From NCBI RefSeq assembly GCF_027595985.1, contig NC_073306.1, positions 78,511,977 through 78,575,976 of the forward strand: a DNA stretch of 64,000 nucleotides, written 5' to 3'. The position numbers were made by a program, and so were the translations under genes. Below the pieces are notes generated by a model that saw nothing but the letters and a program-made list of their open reading frames with translations, had not been told where the DNA came from and searched no databases. Below are positions 11,460-22,939 of this stretch, piece by piece (positions within the stretch are counted from its first letter, which is position 1; every line of letters begins with the position of its first letter). This DNA comes from Sorex araneus (Eukaryota > Chordata > Mammalia > Eulipotyphla > Soricidae).

Positions 11460-11510
11460 CGCCCCCAGGAGGAAGTTGAGGTTGAGAGAGGTGAAGTTAA
11501 GTGGGGACTA
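11267..11510. repeat. Tandem duplication of a block containing a CA repeat
   Basis: Unit 1 (11267-11384) and unit 2 (11385-11510) both start agatcttttccct, continue with a (CA)n run (about 11281-11331 and 11398-11457), then cgcccccaggaggaagttga and an agaggtgaagtta segment. They differ mainly in CA number and a few substitutions, so the duplication is fairly recent. Confidence 0.92.
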
Positions 11511-11664
11511 GAATTTGCTCACCATCACCTCAAAGTGGCAAATCAGAATTTTTAAGTGCATCTCTTCATTCCAAGTCCAATGTTTTCCCATGCTTTTCCA
11601 TAGTTCTTTGCATTCTGCTCTCCTCCATCCATACTTATTGTAGTTATTTTTACATGTAGCCTCT

Positions 11665-11850
11665 GAGGGTTTGGGAAGACAGCTCAAAGGTCTGAATGCA
11701 TGCTTTGCCAACTGGAGCCCTATAGTTGACCCCTGGCTCAGCACTGAACCCCAAGCACTGCTAAGAGCAATTCCCAAGTACCAATCTAGTTGTAATCTCT
11801 GAGCATTTCCAGGTGTGGCCAACAAACCATGTACACACACAGAATGTAAC
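11665..11850 (+). mobile_element. SOR-type tRNA SINE, old
   Basis: The head region is degenerate (gggaagacagctcaaagg). The body includes caagcactgctaagagcaat and an end tccaggtgtggcc. Confidence 0.65.
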
Positions 11851-12326
11851 CCCTGAGGCTGAGCCCACTGACAGCTGCATTCCAACCACTCAAGGTGGTT
11901 GTTACCTAAGACTACTATTACCTAATTTACTCTAAACTCTATAGGTCCATTAAGGTTCAGTTAGTGGTCACCTGAACACTCTGTTTACTTAAGATTTCTA
12001 TGGCAGGCACCAATTATTTGTATTGAGTATGTAGTTAAGTTAAAATATGTAACTTTTTATAAAAATGGTTTATTTTTTTAAAAATTGAGCTATAGTAGTT
12101 ATGTTGAACCATCCCAAAGGTCTCTGTTACTTTATTAATCTTTATCTGGTTGAGATATTTTTAAACTTGAATTTCCCTGAGGCATATTGATTAACTCTTG
12201 TTGTATGATCAGACATACAACAGCCAAGTCAGTCATAGACATACATAGACTCAACAATTAGCACTCTATAGTGAAGACCATTCCTCACAAATAGGCTATA
12301 TATTCTCCTACTTTCCCAGGCTATTT
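11851..12326. other. Unique AT-rich DNA
   Basis: Nothing recognised. Confidence 0.55.
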
Positions 12327-12843
12327 TGTGGGTCCTGGAGCCAATGCGTTGTGCTGGTGTGAGCCGAGAATGAATGAATGAACAGAGAGAGACAGCTCAG
12401 GATAGGATAGTGAGTCTTTTAGAAGCTCAGCACTAAGGACCCCAAATCAGAAGAGAAAGAGACTTGGAGCCCTGTTTTCTGAAAGGGTCTCTCTTTTATT
12501 CTCTAAAGGTGAACTACATTCTACTTACATTCTTATCAGTGAAACAGGGGATACAGAAGTAATAAATAAAAGAAAAACAATCAATGCATTGTTCCCACAT
12601 GGTACAGACTTCACGTGCTCAAAAAAATAAACAGTCTCAGTATATCTTGCCCATTTTTAGTGCAGCCTTCAAGTACCATCTCCGGTGCACTCCCATAAAT
12701 CTGTTTGGCCCAGTGTGTTCCCATCAATCTGGTGGGGTAATGGGCCCATAACTCTGTTAATTAAGGTCATAAAAGGAATGCTTAACCCTCCGTTTCCTTT
12801 TTAACCAGCAGATCAGTTTCAGTTTCCCGGTTTGCCCATCACA
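12327..12843 (-). mobile_element. Solo LTR of an endogenous retrovirus (class II-like)
   Basis: On the minus strand the block begins TGTGATGGGC and ends in CACA. It has an AATAAA (plus-strand TTTATT at 12495-12500) about 170 bp from its 3' end and a pyrimidine-rich U5-like segment with repeated TTCATTCAT. This layout (TG...CA, single poly(A) signal, about 520 bp) fits an LTR. No internal retroviral gene sequence or second LTR was seen. No exact flanking duplication was found (ctattt upstream, ttttct downstream), so the ends are tentative. The class II guess rests on general resemblance. Confidence 0.6.
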
Positions 12844-13114
12844 TTTTCTTAATTTTCATTATAATTTCATAATTCTTATTACATACAACTTCTTATTTGT
12901 CATTACAAATGGACTTTGAATGATGCCATTTCTGGGTCAGGATGATTTTTCTATCTCTGATATGGAGACCTTGAGCTCACATGTTCCAGATACGAATTAC
13001 ACCTGGAACATGTAAAGCTTACACCAGCCTATGTAAATGCATTAAAGTTCATAACATCTCACCAAAGTCTCCACAGCCAGTTACAAATTCAACACCCAGA
13101 AACATCATAAAAAA

Positions 13115-13250
13115 CTGGATTAGGTCTGAAGAGATGAAACCATGGGCAGAGTGCTTGCCTTGCACAAGGCTGACGGGAATTCAATCCACAGCACAACATA
13201 TGGCACTCTGAGTACAGACAGGTGTATCCTCAAACCAAAACCCAAACCCA
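13115..13250 (+). mobile_element. SOR-type tRNA SINE
   Basis: Head ggtctgaagagatgaaacca, gcttgccttgcac, a degenerate B box and a (CCAAAA)n-like tail. The middle of the body is shortened. Confidence 0.75.
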
Positions 13251-13582
13251 AAATAAATTGAATTAAATACCCTGTTGAAATCCAAATATTTTAAGTCCAA
13301 ATGGCCACAGTGGTTCATTGAATGTCTGTGAGCACAGTGGCGATGACCAAATTTAAATTGTACAGAAAAATCTGAGTGCATAGCTAACTATAGATAATGA
13401 AGAGGTCTGAAGCAGAGAGAGACAGTTAAACAGCTGAATCTTGAACATCTGGATCAGAATCAGGATTGTTGGGGACAATAGGAACCTGCTGAAAACACCA
13501 TTTTTTTTAATGTGGGAGTACTGCTATTTATTCAGCCAATGATTAAGCTGATTCAATTGGGCATTAGCTCCACATTTCCTTT

Positions 13583-13870
13583 TTTTAATTGTTTTCTAAT
13601 TGGATATCTGTGAGATAGACCATTACAAAGATGTTCATAATTGGGTCTCATACAATGATCCAGCACCCCTCCCTCTACCAGTGAACATTTCCCACCACCA
13701 ATGTCCCCCGTTTCCTCACCACCATACCCCAACCACCCACCACCCACCCCCAACCTCCCTCTACGGGAGGCACTTTCCTTCTTGCTCTTTCTCTCTCCTT
13801 TTCCTTCTGTGCATTATGGTTTGCAATACAAGTGCTAAGAGGTCATGGTATTTATTCAGGGCATTTGGTA
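13583..13870 (-). mobile_element. L1 3' UTR fragment
   Basis: The reverse complement matches the L1 3' UTR. The C-rich run (13670-13755) is the complement of the G-rich tract, and tgcattatggtttgcaatac is the reverse of the L1 phrase seen at about 7000. Confidence 0.85.
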
Positions 13871-14379
13871 TTTTTATCAGGATGGTAAGGCTGGAGAAGC
13901 TTTTCAACTGGGTGGAAGCTTTGGCGTGTGGATGTGACTGCCAAAGCTTCTGGAAGTACAGGGAAGGGTGGGGAGGTAGCCCCTCACAACCCTGAGAAAG
14001 CCTGGAGATTTCAGTCACAAAACCTGCATACCAGAATTTTCAGCAGATTATATCTTGGTCAGGACCATCCTGAGACCCTCGAGGGGTCAGAGGTATGGTA
14101 GCGATTTTGGATTGTGAAAACTGTCTCGCCACACTCACCTAGTTCTGTTCTTTGCCAATGTGGCTGCACTGGTGTCTCAGAGAATGCCTGTGTCCACCTC
14201 ACTCCACCTGGGCTGGCCCCACACTCCTTTCCACACACCTTTACTCTAGTGTGCTGGTGATTCTCTCTGATCCCTGAGTTGTACTTTTTGCACAAGACCT
14301 TCCTTCGGCTTTTCTATCTTAAAAGATACTTTTCTATCTTGTCAGCCAATTCCTCACCCTTCTCGGAAGGGTTTCCATA
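13871..14379. other. Unique DNA, no feature recognised
   Basis: Nothing recognised. Confidence 0.55.
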
Positions 14380-14600
14380 CCCCCTGGGCTGAGATCACCT
14401 TTGCTTAAAAGGCTGTCCCATGCCCTGCTCCTTTCAGAGCACTTAATTGCCCTACAATCACTTCCTTTTATAAAGTCAGTTTCTCCGTGGGAATAAAACC
14501 CTTAGGGTAAAGATTCTGTCTGTTGTTCTCTACTTATAAATTATACAATGGTAAATTGGAGTTCCAGTAATAGTTGTTGGATCAGATTATCTAATCACTT
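14380..14600 (+). mobile_element. L2-like ancient LINE 3' fragment
   Basis: It has the order of motifs of an L2 3' end: tttcagagcacttaattgcc, then a short spacer, then agattctgtctgttgttctc. It is heavily diverged, so the call is tentative. Confidence 0.4.
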
Positions 14601-15254
14601 GTCCTGGATGTGTGTTAGAAATCAGTGTGAAGCTGAAAGCATGGCAGATTTCATAATCTCCCCCTTCCTGTCCTCTGCTCTTTCCCAGAGTTTAGGCACT
14701 TCATTTCTGCTACACGGTTCCTCAGAGAAAACGACAGTGATTTCCCGTTGCAATAATAGTTCTTTCTGTTTTCTGGGCTTACCATAGCTTTACAGCAGGA
14801 ATCTCAGCCAAAGTTCAGGGCGAGCTCCCTGCTTTTATAAATGGATTTTTTTTACTCATTTAATATTTATTAAATGCACTCTATTTTTAAAGTTATAAAG
14901 TCATATAAAAACACAGTCACACTATTTAGTTTTAAACTATCCCTGCCTGCTTCACAGTACTAAAACAGAGTTGACTCGTTTCAACAAACTCAACTAACTG
15001 ATTCACAAACCCTAAAAGTTTTGCCTTTACAATAATTTTGTTCGAAATCACTTAGGATAAGCAGATGAACCTTTTCTTTCATTTCATCTGTGTTTGGCTT
15101 CTCTTTTCCCTTACCCACCTTTGATCTGCCTTTAAAATTAGAATTTTTTTTTCTACTATGTAATTAAGAACAAGGTAAACTGCTGTTTCTTAGTATTATC
15201 TACTGACATATTTTTTTTTACCATGTGCAGTGTCTTTGAGTTTACTTTTTTTCC
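14601..15254. other. Unique DNA, no feature recognised
   Basis: Nothing recognised. Confidence 0.55.
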
Positions 15255-15401
15255 CCCAGTTTTTGGGCCAACCCATAGGTGCTCAGGGCTCTACACTCAA
15301 GGATCACTCCAGGTGGTTCCCAAGGAATCATATGAGGTGTCAAGGATGGAACCCCGGTCAGCAAGGCAAGCACCCTACATCCTGTACTATCTCTCTGGTC
15401 C
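15255..15401 (-). mobile_element. SOR-type tRNA SINE, old
   Basis: The plus strand reads ggtgctcagggctctacact, atcatatgaggtgtcaagg, then the reversed head tactatctctctggtcc. Confidence 0.82.
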
Positions 15402-16464
15402 TTGGGTTTTGTTTTTACTAAAAGATTGTACAAAAACAGCAACTGTGCTAAGGCTGGAGAGATAGTGGTGCAGCCCCGATGGTCTACAGTGCTGGGCTCA
15501 CAGCCCTCAGAGGCGCAGTGGGCTGGCTTTCCTGTGGAGAAACTGGGCTACACAGAAGTCAATAAAGGTATCCAGACCCCCAGGGAGAAGGAATCTGAGG
15601 GCTTGAACTCTGGCTGTCAACGTGCAATGAACAGGTTTGGTCCCTGCCTCACTCACAAAGGAAAGTCGTTTCCCAGGTGCCAGGCAGCTGTGAAAGGACC
15701 CTGCCAAGATCCCTCTATCCACTCTCTCCAGCAGCCAGCCAAGGCCACCAGGAACAGAGATGCTCACTTGGGATCCTTGGGGATGAGGCAGGCAAAGGAA
15801 GAAAGTGCTGAGAATATAAGGGGCTGAGGTTTCCCAGTCTCATCCTGTAGCACCAGGAGAGCCCCCCACCCCCCACCCCCAGAGCAGGAGGAGGGAGCCC
15901 AGCACTAATGTGGGGCCTTGAAGGGCAGGTCTGTGGGGTACAGCATGCCAAGACCACAGAGCAGCCTCTGCTGGCCAGGAACCCTCTGTTCCTTGCTTTC
16001 TCACTGAATCTCACCTTCCCCTGCTCTGTCTCTTCACTTTCTCCACTTCTCTTGCATTCGATCTACCTCTCTAATCACCAGCATGACCTGCTGTTGTCAG
16101 CAGCCTGAAGCTTTTCGAACTTTCACTGGCTCTTCTGGTAAGCTGATGCACTAAAAGTCTTACAGACAGGGCTGGGTGAGCACATGTCTGCCTGGGGCAA
16201 GCTCTGAGCTCCCTCCTGAACCCCAGGGCCCCCAGCATGCCTCCAGAGCTAGTTCTGGTGTCCCCAACTGTTGCCAGGCCTGAGCCCCAAAGAACACTTC
16301 TGGTCTGCATCAACAGATTGGCCGTGGCTCTCCGACATTTGCTGGGGGCTGACCCCTATCATGAAAACTTTCAGGGCAGAACTGCTGGCACCCCTACATC
16401 ACCTTCCCTGCGAGGAAATTGACTTCTGATTGTATCCAACTACAAGAAGCTTTGAAAAAGTCAG
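15402..16464. other. GC-moderate unique DNA
   Basis: A possible degenerate SINE head (ggctggagagatagtgg, about 15449) is not followed by a SINE body. The open frames match no protein I recognise. Confidence 0.5.
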
Positions 16465-16585
16465 ATCTGAGGACCTAGTTCAATCCAGCACCACATATGG
16501 TCCCCCAAATACCTCCGAGAGTGATCCCTAAGCACAGAGCCTGGAGTATGCCCTGAGCACCACCATATATGCCTCCAAACAAATA
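16465..16585 (+). mobile_element. SOR-type tRNA SINE, 5'-truncated
   Basis: It starts near the B box (gttcaatccagcaccacata), then ggtcccccaaatacctccga and a shortened body. Confidence 0.75.
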
Positions 16586-16799
16586 TGTCAAACTTGACCC
16601 TGCAGAAGCTGCAACATTTGGATCCCGACTGGGCAGATCTAGGCATTTGGGTTGCCTACGGCATCACTCTTGCCTGGACAGACTTAGACAAACGCTTTCT
16701 TTGACTGCTGGGTTATGCCATTTGTTTGTGAGGGAGGCATCTGAGTCACACCCTGTGGTACTCTTCTGGTTCAGAGTCTGGTGCTCTCCCCCTCACATC

Positions 16800-16970
16800 A
16801 AGGCACTATGCCTGGCTCAGTGCTCTGGGAACTCAGGACTCACTCTGGGCTCAGTGCTTGGGAGTCACTCCTGGCCATGTTCAGGGCACTGTTTGATGCT
16901 GAGGATGAAACCCCAGGGCTCCCCTCCTGGGAAGCACGGGCTCAGCCTACTGAGTTCTCCATCTGTCCCC
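16800..16970 (-). mobile_element. SOR-type tRNA SINE, old
   Basis: The plus strand shows cagtgcttgggagtcactcc, then ggccatgttcagggcactg and a degenerate reversed head near 16950. Confidence 0.65.
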
Positions 16971-18192
16971 GGATCTTCTTATTTCTGGGACAATTCATCA
17001 GTACAACAAGGCAGCCTGCATACAGAAGCACGAGGAAAAGAGGGAGACAATCATTTCCTCCTGGACAGAGAGGAGACAGGCTTCTGAGAGCACAATCTGG
17101 CACTGACTGAAAGAAAACCCCCAGCTGATTAGACAGCCGGGGGAGGACAGGGAGAGAGACCTCCGCAGGCAGTGGATTCTGTCAGGAAGAGGGAAATAGA
17201 GAGGGCACAGGAGGTGCCAGCCTGGGCAGGGCACTGCAGAGAGGCACAGTGGCAGCTCTGTGCTGCCCAGAGAGGCCAAGCACGCAGGGGTTTGTGGGGA
17301 AAGCTAGTTCTGGGCCGCATGAAAGAGCAGCCCCTTCCCACTCACGCCAGGCACCTCCCTGCCAGGCAGCAGGGGTGAAAGGACCCAGCCCATATCCGGC
17401 AGCAGAAGGCTGTCTGTTATTACAACACAGGAAGTACCGACGGTTTCAGTTCACTGGGGAAAACCTGTTTTCTGTTACACTCAATCTAGAAGTTCTACAC
17501 TTCTCTGATCTAAACGTCTGGGGCTTTTACAAACCCAGCGTTCTCCCCCTCCTTGCAATCTTGTGGACAGAATCCCATGGCCCATCTCCGTGGGAGATGC
17601 TGTGCCCCCGAAGAACAGCTGAGGCAGCTTTTGCAGAGCAGGGCTGAAGGAAGCAAGGCCCAGGAACTCTCTGTAATCAACAGAAGGAACTTGGGATAGA
17701 GAGGGCAAAGGAGCATAACGAGAGAGAACAGAGAACGTAGACTCTGCAGGTCAAGAGACCCAACCTACCTCTGGCAAATAAGGTGTGCCGGCTGGCTGGC
17801 CCAGGAAGAGGTGGCTGGGGAACAAACAGTGGGGGGCAAGGATGACTGTAACTTTTCTCTTTGGTGATGAGAGTTTAGACAGCAGAGGCCTAGTCCCATT
17901 GATATTATTGTTTCAAAGCCCTGAGCCAGGCTCTACCACTTTCTGTAAGCCTCTAGCAGAGCGGCGCTGTGCTCTCCTGGCTCACAGAGAAACTCTGTAG
18001 CTGTGGGGTTAGCTCAGTCACACACAGCTCTGGTGTTCTGTGTGTTCCACTCTCCGCACATTAAATGTGCCTGGGGGTCAAGTTTGTGGGGATGAAGGAT
18101 GAATTAGCCACATTAGTTACACTTTACATCTAAAGGGAGAGAGGCCATGTAACAAGGCTGGGAAATGACAGAAAACAAAGATAAGGAGGGGA
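16971..18192. other. GC-richer unique DNA
   Basis: About 1.2 kb without a repeat I recognise. There are several open frames on both strands, none with a recognisable domain or convincing splice sites. Confidence 0.5.
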
Positions 18193-18330
18193 AGGCGCTG
18201 GGGATGGCTCTAGAAGTAAAATGCCTCCCCAGCAAGCCTGGAGTTGCATCCCTGGTGTCCCCGACACATACCGAGCACAGGCCCTACTGTCTGGATTTCC
18301 AGGCACTGCAATGGATGTAGCAGCACTGAA
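18193..18330 (+). mobile_element. Possible degenerate tRNA-headed SINE
   Basis: ggcgctggggatggctctag and gcaagcctggagttgcatcc resemble A- and B-box regions. The rest is too diverged for a family call. Confidence 0.35.
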
Positions 18331-18720
18331 TCTAGCATGCCTTAACTTCCCCCCATGCTTTCTCTTCAGCCCTCAGAAATTTTTTTGTGTGGCTTCTGTC
18401 TTTTAAAGGATTTGCTGCCAACTTTTAGATGAGGCCAGAGGAGAGCTGTGGTTCACTTCCTCTGGTGCTGACTAAAATGAAGGTCAACAAGACAAATATC
18501 CTGGTCGCTGACTAAAAATAAGACAACAGTTTGGAGAACTAGAGGGTGTGACTTGGAGGAAGTGGGGACACTCCTTAAGTGAGTGTGAAGACAGGAAGGA
18601 TTAACGAGAGAGTTGGTTCCGTTAGAGAAACAGGGGCTCTGCAGAGCAGGGAGGGGCCCTGAAGGCCGTCACAAACCACTGCGCTCCCCCTTCTCTCAGA
18701 ACCCTTCCTAAACGGGCTTG
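18331..18720. other. Unique DNA, no feature recognised
   Basis: Nothing recognised. Confidence 0.5.
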
Positions 18721-18948
18721 TGAAAGTTACGTTTTCTTTCTTTTCTTTTTCTTTTTTCTTTCTCTTCTTCTTCTTTTTTTTTGTGTTTTGTTTTTGGGGA
18801 GGTTTGAGTCACACCCGGAGTGCTCAGGGCTTACTCTTGACTAGAACACTCTTGGGGATGCTCAAGAAATCATATGGGATTCTGGGGATAGAACCAGGGT
18901 CAACAGGGTGCAAAAAACCCCGCTACCCACTATCTCTGCATCCTTTAA
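18721..18948 (-). mobile_element. SOR-type tRNA SINE with long T-rich tail side
   Basis: A T/C-rich stretch to about 18800 corresponds to the tail. It is followed by gagtcacacccggagtgctc, aatcatatgggattctgggg and the reversed head ctatctctgcatcc. Confidence 0.8.
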
Positions 18949-19192
18949 AGAAAGGATTAAGTTGGAAGAGGTACAGCCAAACCTCAGTCTCAAAGAAAAA
19001 TTAACTCTAAAACAAAAGCAATATTTATAAGAGAGAAATTGCTAATTGGACTTCATCAATTTTTCAAACTTTTCTCTGTGAAGGATCCTGTATGAGTGGT
19101 GGAAAAGACCAATTATAGACTGGGAGAAAATATTTGTAAATCCCTATCCAGCTACAGCCTTTTGTCTGGTCTATCTAAAGAACTCTCAGAAC

Positions 19193-19340
19193 TTGGAGCC
19201 TAGAGAGATTGTCCAGGGGTGAAGGCTCTTGCACTGCATGTGGCTGACCCTGTTCTGTACCAACCACTGTCAGCAGCAGTCCCGAGCACAGAGCCAAGAA
19301 TAAGCCCTGAGTGCCACAGGGGTGACAAAACCAATGTTTT
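19193..19340 (+). mobile_element. SOR-type tRNA SINE, old
   Basis: Head gagcctagagagattgtcca, gcactgcatgtggctgaccc and body gagcacagagccaagaataa. Confidence 0.75.
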
Positions 19341-19409
19341 TTATTTATTTTGCTTTACATGATTCAAACCCTGGGGGAACCATGTTTCACAGCATATGTT
19401 CTGGGGACC

Positions 19410-19590
19410 ACCCAAGAGCAGGGGTGGCGGGTGGGCGGAGCTGGGCTTCATAAAATGCAAATCCCTGGGTTTCTGTTCCTAGCTCCAGGAATACTGATTC
19501 CATTGATTGGCTGGGGCCTAAATCACCTTTATCTGAAACAAGCTCCTTAGGAAATTAATTCCTCAAAGTCTTCAAAGCACCGACTGCTGT
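19410..19590 (+). mobile_element. MER5-like hAT DNA-transposon fossil
   Basis: It holds gattccattgattggctggg, then gcctaaatcacctttatctg and acaagctcctta, in the order found in MER5A-type elements (gattcagtaggtctggggt, then acaagctcccagg). Such relics predate placental radiation. The 5' half is unclear. Confidence 0.45.
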
Positions 19591-19641
19591 TCAATCTAGC
19601 TAAAGGAAGAAACATTTGAGGAAACAAAAGACAAAACAGGA

Positions 19642-19702
19642 GGCCCCAGATGTAACTGAGCAGCGGAGCACATCCCTTGCACACATGAGTCCCTGACACC
19701 AG
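19642..19702 (+). mobile_element. Possible ID-like tRNA-Ala-derived retroposon, degenerate
   Basis: ccccagatgtaactgagcag and gcggagcacatcccttgcac resemble the ID-like head at 10923. The B box is mutated and no clear tail follows. Confidence 0.35.
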
Positions 19703-20087
19703 AAAACAAAGCCAAACACCCGGCTGAGCCACTGTCCCCTGAGATTTTTTTTATTCAGAATTCTCATAGTCACGCTGGGTTGTGTTCACATGGATGACGA
19801 GAGCCCTGATAGCGTTGATGGCAGGGAACACACTTTGACAGGTTGTGGGACACTCGTTCCCCAGATGAACCAGTGCTTCCAAAGTGCCCACGGACTGGAC
19901 TGTGGGGAACCAGAGGGTTCAGACACTGATTCTGGGGAATGTCCTCCTGGGATCTCCAGGGTCACTTTCTACCACCTCACTGACCCTTCCTACGTGCACA
20001 CAGGGACAATTCTGGTGGGGAAGAAGGGCTCCTTCTCACAAACCCACCAAATGGTCTGAGTGGCTGTCTTCTTCATTCAGCTGCCAA

Positions 20088-20215
20088 GGTTTGGGCAGAA
20101 GAGACAGCACAGGAATTAAGCCACTTGTCCTGTTGGTCCAATCCCTGGCACCTCCAATGGTCCTTGGAATATGGAACCTGGAGTAAGCCCTGAGCATAAG
20201 CGGGTGTGACTCAAC
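20088..20215 (+). mobile_element. SOR-type tRNA SINE, old
   Basis: gggcagaagagacagcacag, a B-box-like ggtccaatccc, then cctggagtaagccctgagca and cgggtgtgact. Confidence 0.75.
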
Positions 20216-21664
20216 ATCCCTTTTCCTACCCCAAAGAGAGAGTCTTAGGACCTGACACCATTGAGTCCAGATGGAACCAGGCCCTGTGGCTGGTGAGAAA
20301 GAGAACTGTGGCCATGTCTCTGAGAAGCATGAACAGCAGTGAGGTGAACAAACACACCGACTGCCCAGGGCAATGTGAGGTCATAGCTATATGGCACCTG
20401 GGCTGCACAGATGTTCTTCCCTGCCCCGGGTACTGCTCTGTGGTTTCCTGCTATTCTTATTACCTTCCCCCATCCTTTGCACCATCCCCCTCTCCCCCCA
20501 AAACAAACACACACACAGGCTTTCCCCTTCTCAACTCCTTTGTGTCTCTTGTTTGTTCTTTGTCAAACTCTTTGGTGATGAAGCACAATCCAGCTCCCTT
20601 CCACTCAGGTCGTTCCTCTTTGGGGCTAAAACCAAGCAGCAAACACAAACCTTCCTCAGAAGAGCAGGCAGCCCCTGGAAGCATGTTCCACACACTCCAT
20701 TCACACACTCATTCACTAACATGGATGCAGGTTTGTGCACATGCGCCCACGTGTGTCGACTCGGGCACTTACACCCCCACAGCTGCACGCAGAGGTGTCT
20801 AGACTGGCCACACACGTGCACACACGCTAACGTGCACGCGCATGTGTATGCACAAACGTGCGCTCTGCGGCGCCGATGATGTGAAATGCCTCTTCTCCCT
20901 TCCATCCCGAGTCAGGGAGGGAAGCTTGGACAAAGGCCGGCCCCGTGGAATAACCCACATAGCAGGGACGTGATGTTGGAATCTGTACAACTTCCGATCC
21001 CCAGGGGGCCCAGTCCAGCCCTGGGCTGAGCTGGGCGTTTTGCTGGCAGCTGTCTCCTGCTTGTCCCGAGGCCGCCAGGGCACCAGCTCCTGCACGCGGG
21101 TATTCAGCACTACATCGGAGTCCTTGTTTCCAGCCGTGGTCAATCGAGCGAGGAGACCTTCCAAGTTTCCGTCTCAATGGAAATCAACCGTTCTAAACCT
21201 AAGCCCCCAGGAAGCGTTCCAAGAGGCTCGCCTGACTTGCATTTTAAACAGCGGCGCTGCCCTCGCCTGGGGCGAAGCCACCTGGGCTCTAAATAAGGCA
21301 GGGCCGCCCTCTAGTGGCCTCAGCTGATATGACCACAGACTTTGCATGCCTAGAAATCCTGCAGAATTCAGAAAGATCCAGGACAGAAACTGCAATAATA
21401 AAATCTTTAGAGCCTAACTCCTCCTGTTTCTTTTCCACTGGCTCTCCCCAGTGCTTCCGCCCTAACTCTGATTTTATCAATCATGCATAATTAGGTGCAA
21501 TCGTCTGTCTCCTGTGTCTGATCCACTCTGCACCTTGCTGCCAAGTTCATCTACCAGACATTCATTGTCTACGTTATTTGTTGAAGAATCCTCAAAAATT
21601 TCTCATGAAAAAACAGCTCAGCGCTTGCCAGGAATTAAAATCTTGGAGTTGCTTTAACTGTTTA
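20216..21664. other. GC-rich unique DNA, possible regulatory island
   Basis: It includes a CpG-containing alternating purine-pyrimidine stretch (20735-20870). The GC-rich segment at about 20860-21320 holds a consensus CTCF-type motif. The open frames have no recognisable product. This is one of the better candidates in the window for a conserved regulatory element, but nothing in the sequence proves it. Confidence 0.5.
21303..21317 (-). promoter_or_regulatory. CTCF-type motif
   Basis: The minus strand reads CCACTAGAGGGCGGC, which matches all 15 positions of the core CTCF consensus CCASYAGRKGGCRSY. A weaker same-strand match (two mismatches) lies at 21256-21270. Binding is not shown by sequence alone. 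Confidence 0.6.
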
Positions 21665-21862
21665 AGGAGCTGGAGCAATAGCACAGCGGGTAGGGCATTT
21701 GCCTTGCACGCAGCCAACCCCAGTTCGATTCCCAGCATCCCATATGGTCCCCTGAGCACTGCCAGAAATAATTCCTGAGTGCATGAGCCAGGAGTAACTC
21801 CTGTGCATCACGGGTGTGACTCAAAAAGCAAAAAACAAACAAACAAAAACAAGAAAAAAAAT
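21665..21862 (+). mobile_element. SOR tRNA SINE, young
   Basis: The head ggagctggagcaatagcaca and B box agttcgattccc are intact. The body is full and the tail is (CAAA)n-like. Confidence 0.95.
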
Positions 21863-22059
21863 GTTAGAGTAGGAACACCGTTTCTGGGCTTACACCCCAA
21901 ACACTCATTTACAGCCTTTGCTCTGGCTCTTCCGTCTGCCTGTGACAATTTTCTAGTAGCCGCGCTCACTCCCCTACACCCTTCACAAATTTCCTTGGAT
22001 GTCGCCACTCAAAAAAAAAAAAAAGTAATTAGAGCATACGTAAAGTTTATTTATTTACT

Positions 22060-22222
22060 GATAGTTGGGCTTAGGGAACCACACTCAGCAGTGCTGGAGA
22101 TACTCCTTGCTCTGTGCTCAGGGATCACTCCCAGCCATATTCAGTGACCATGATTGCCAAGGATTGTCAGCAAGCGAAGGCAAATGCCTTCATCCCTACC
22201 CCACCCCCACTCTCTCTGGCCC
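22060..22222 (-). mobile_element. SOR-type tRNA SINE, old
   Basis: Plus-strand text ccacactcagcagtgctgga, then tgtgctcagggatcactccc, and the end actctctctggcc is the reversed head. Confidence 0.82.
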
Positions 22223-22399
22223 ACCATATTTAAAGTTTAAACTTGTTCTGCTTTCCCCAGCAACAGCAGCTCTTTGTCTTAACAAACTTCTCTTTTTAAA
22301 ACAACTCCCTACTTTTTATATAACAAAACCAAACATTGGTGAGTGGTTCTCTCACGAATTGTTGGTGAGAGTGTAACTTGGCACAACTTTGAGAACCTT

Positions 22400-22795
22400 T
22401 TAAAGATTGAAAAAAAAAACCCCTTTAGTCAACTCAGAGAAGCGATCACCAACTACATTGTAGTCGAAGGCCATGTGGGGGAAGGGAGTTGCGGGCTGAA
22501 TGAGGGCTAGAGACTGAGCACAGCGGCCACTCAACACCTTTATTGCAAACCACAACAGCTAATTAGAGAGAGAAAACAGAAGGGAATGCCTTGCCACAGT
22601 GGCAGGGTGGGGTGGGGGGGAGATGGGATTGGGGAGGGTGGGAGGGACACTGGGTTTACGGGTGGTGGAGAATGGGCACTGGTGAAGGGATGGGTTCCCA
22701 AACTTTGTATGAGGGAAGTATAAGCACAAAAGTGTATAAATCTGTAACTGTACCCTCACGGTGATTCTCTAATTAAAAATAAATAAATTAAAAAA
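22400..22795 (+). mobile_element. L1 3' UTR fragment
   Basis: tattgcaaaccacaacagc, the G-rich run (22600-22660), gaatgggcactggtgaaggg, and an end cacggtgattctctaattaa with an A-rich tail. The 5' limit is approximate. Confidence 0.85.
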
Positions 22796-22939
22796 AAAAC
22801 CCTTTAAATGTAAGTCTTTTGAAAGCTTAAAGACAATCTACTAAAGTTTTAAAATACCTGATTCTAAATGGCCTATAAATCCAACAGAAAGAATAACTTC
22901 TTTCCACTGAGCAGTGTATATTGGGTGGAAAGGTGTACA

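Noticed and set aside
16569-17110. Open frames of 172 and 109 codons
   Set aside because: They run across old SINE sequence and match no known protein.
18002-18065. tRNA-like segment ggggttagctcagtcacaca
   Set aside because: Only the A-box region is tRNA-like; no B box or cloverleaf can be formed.
20206-20905. Several open frames of 120-200 codons on both strands
   Set aside because: GC-rich composition makes chance frames likely; peptides are His/Thr/Ser-rich low complexity in part and unrecognised.
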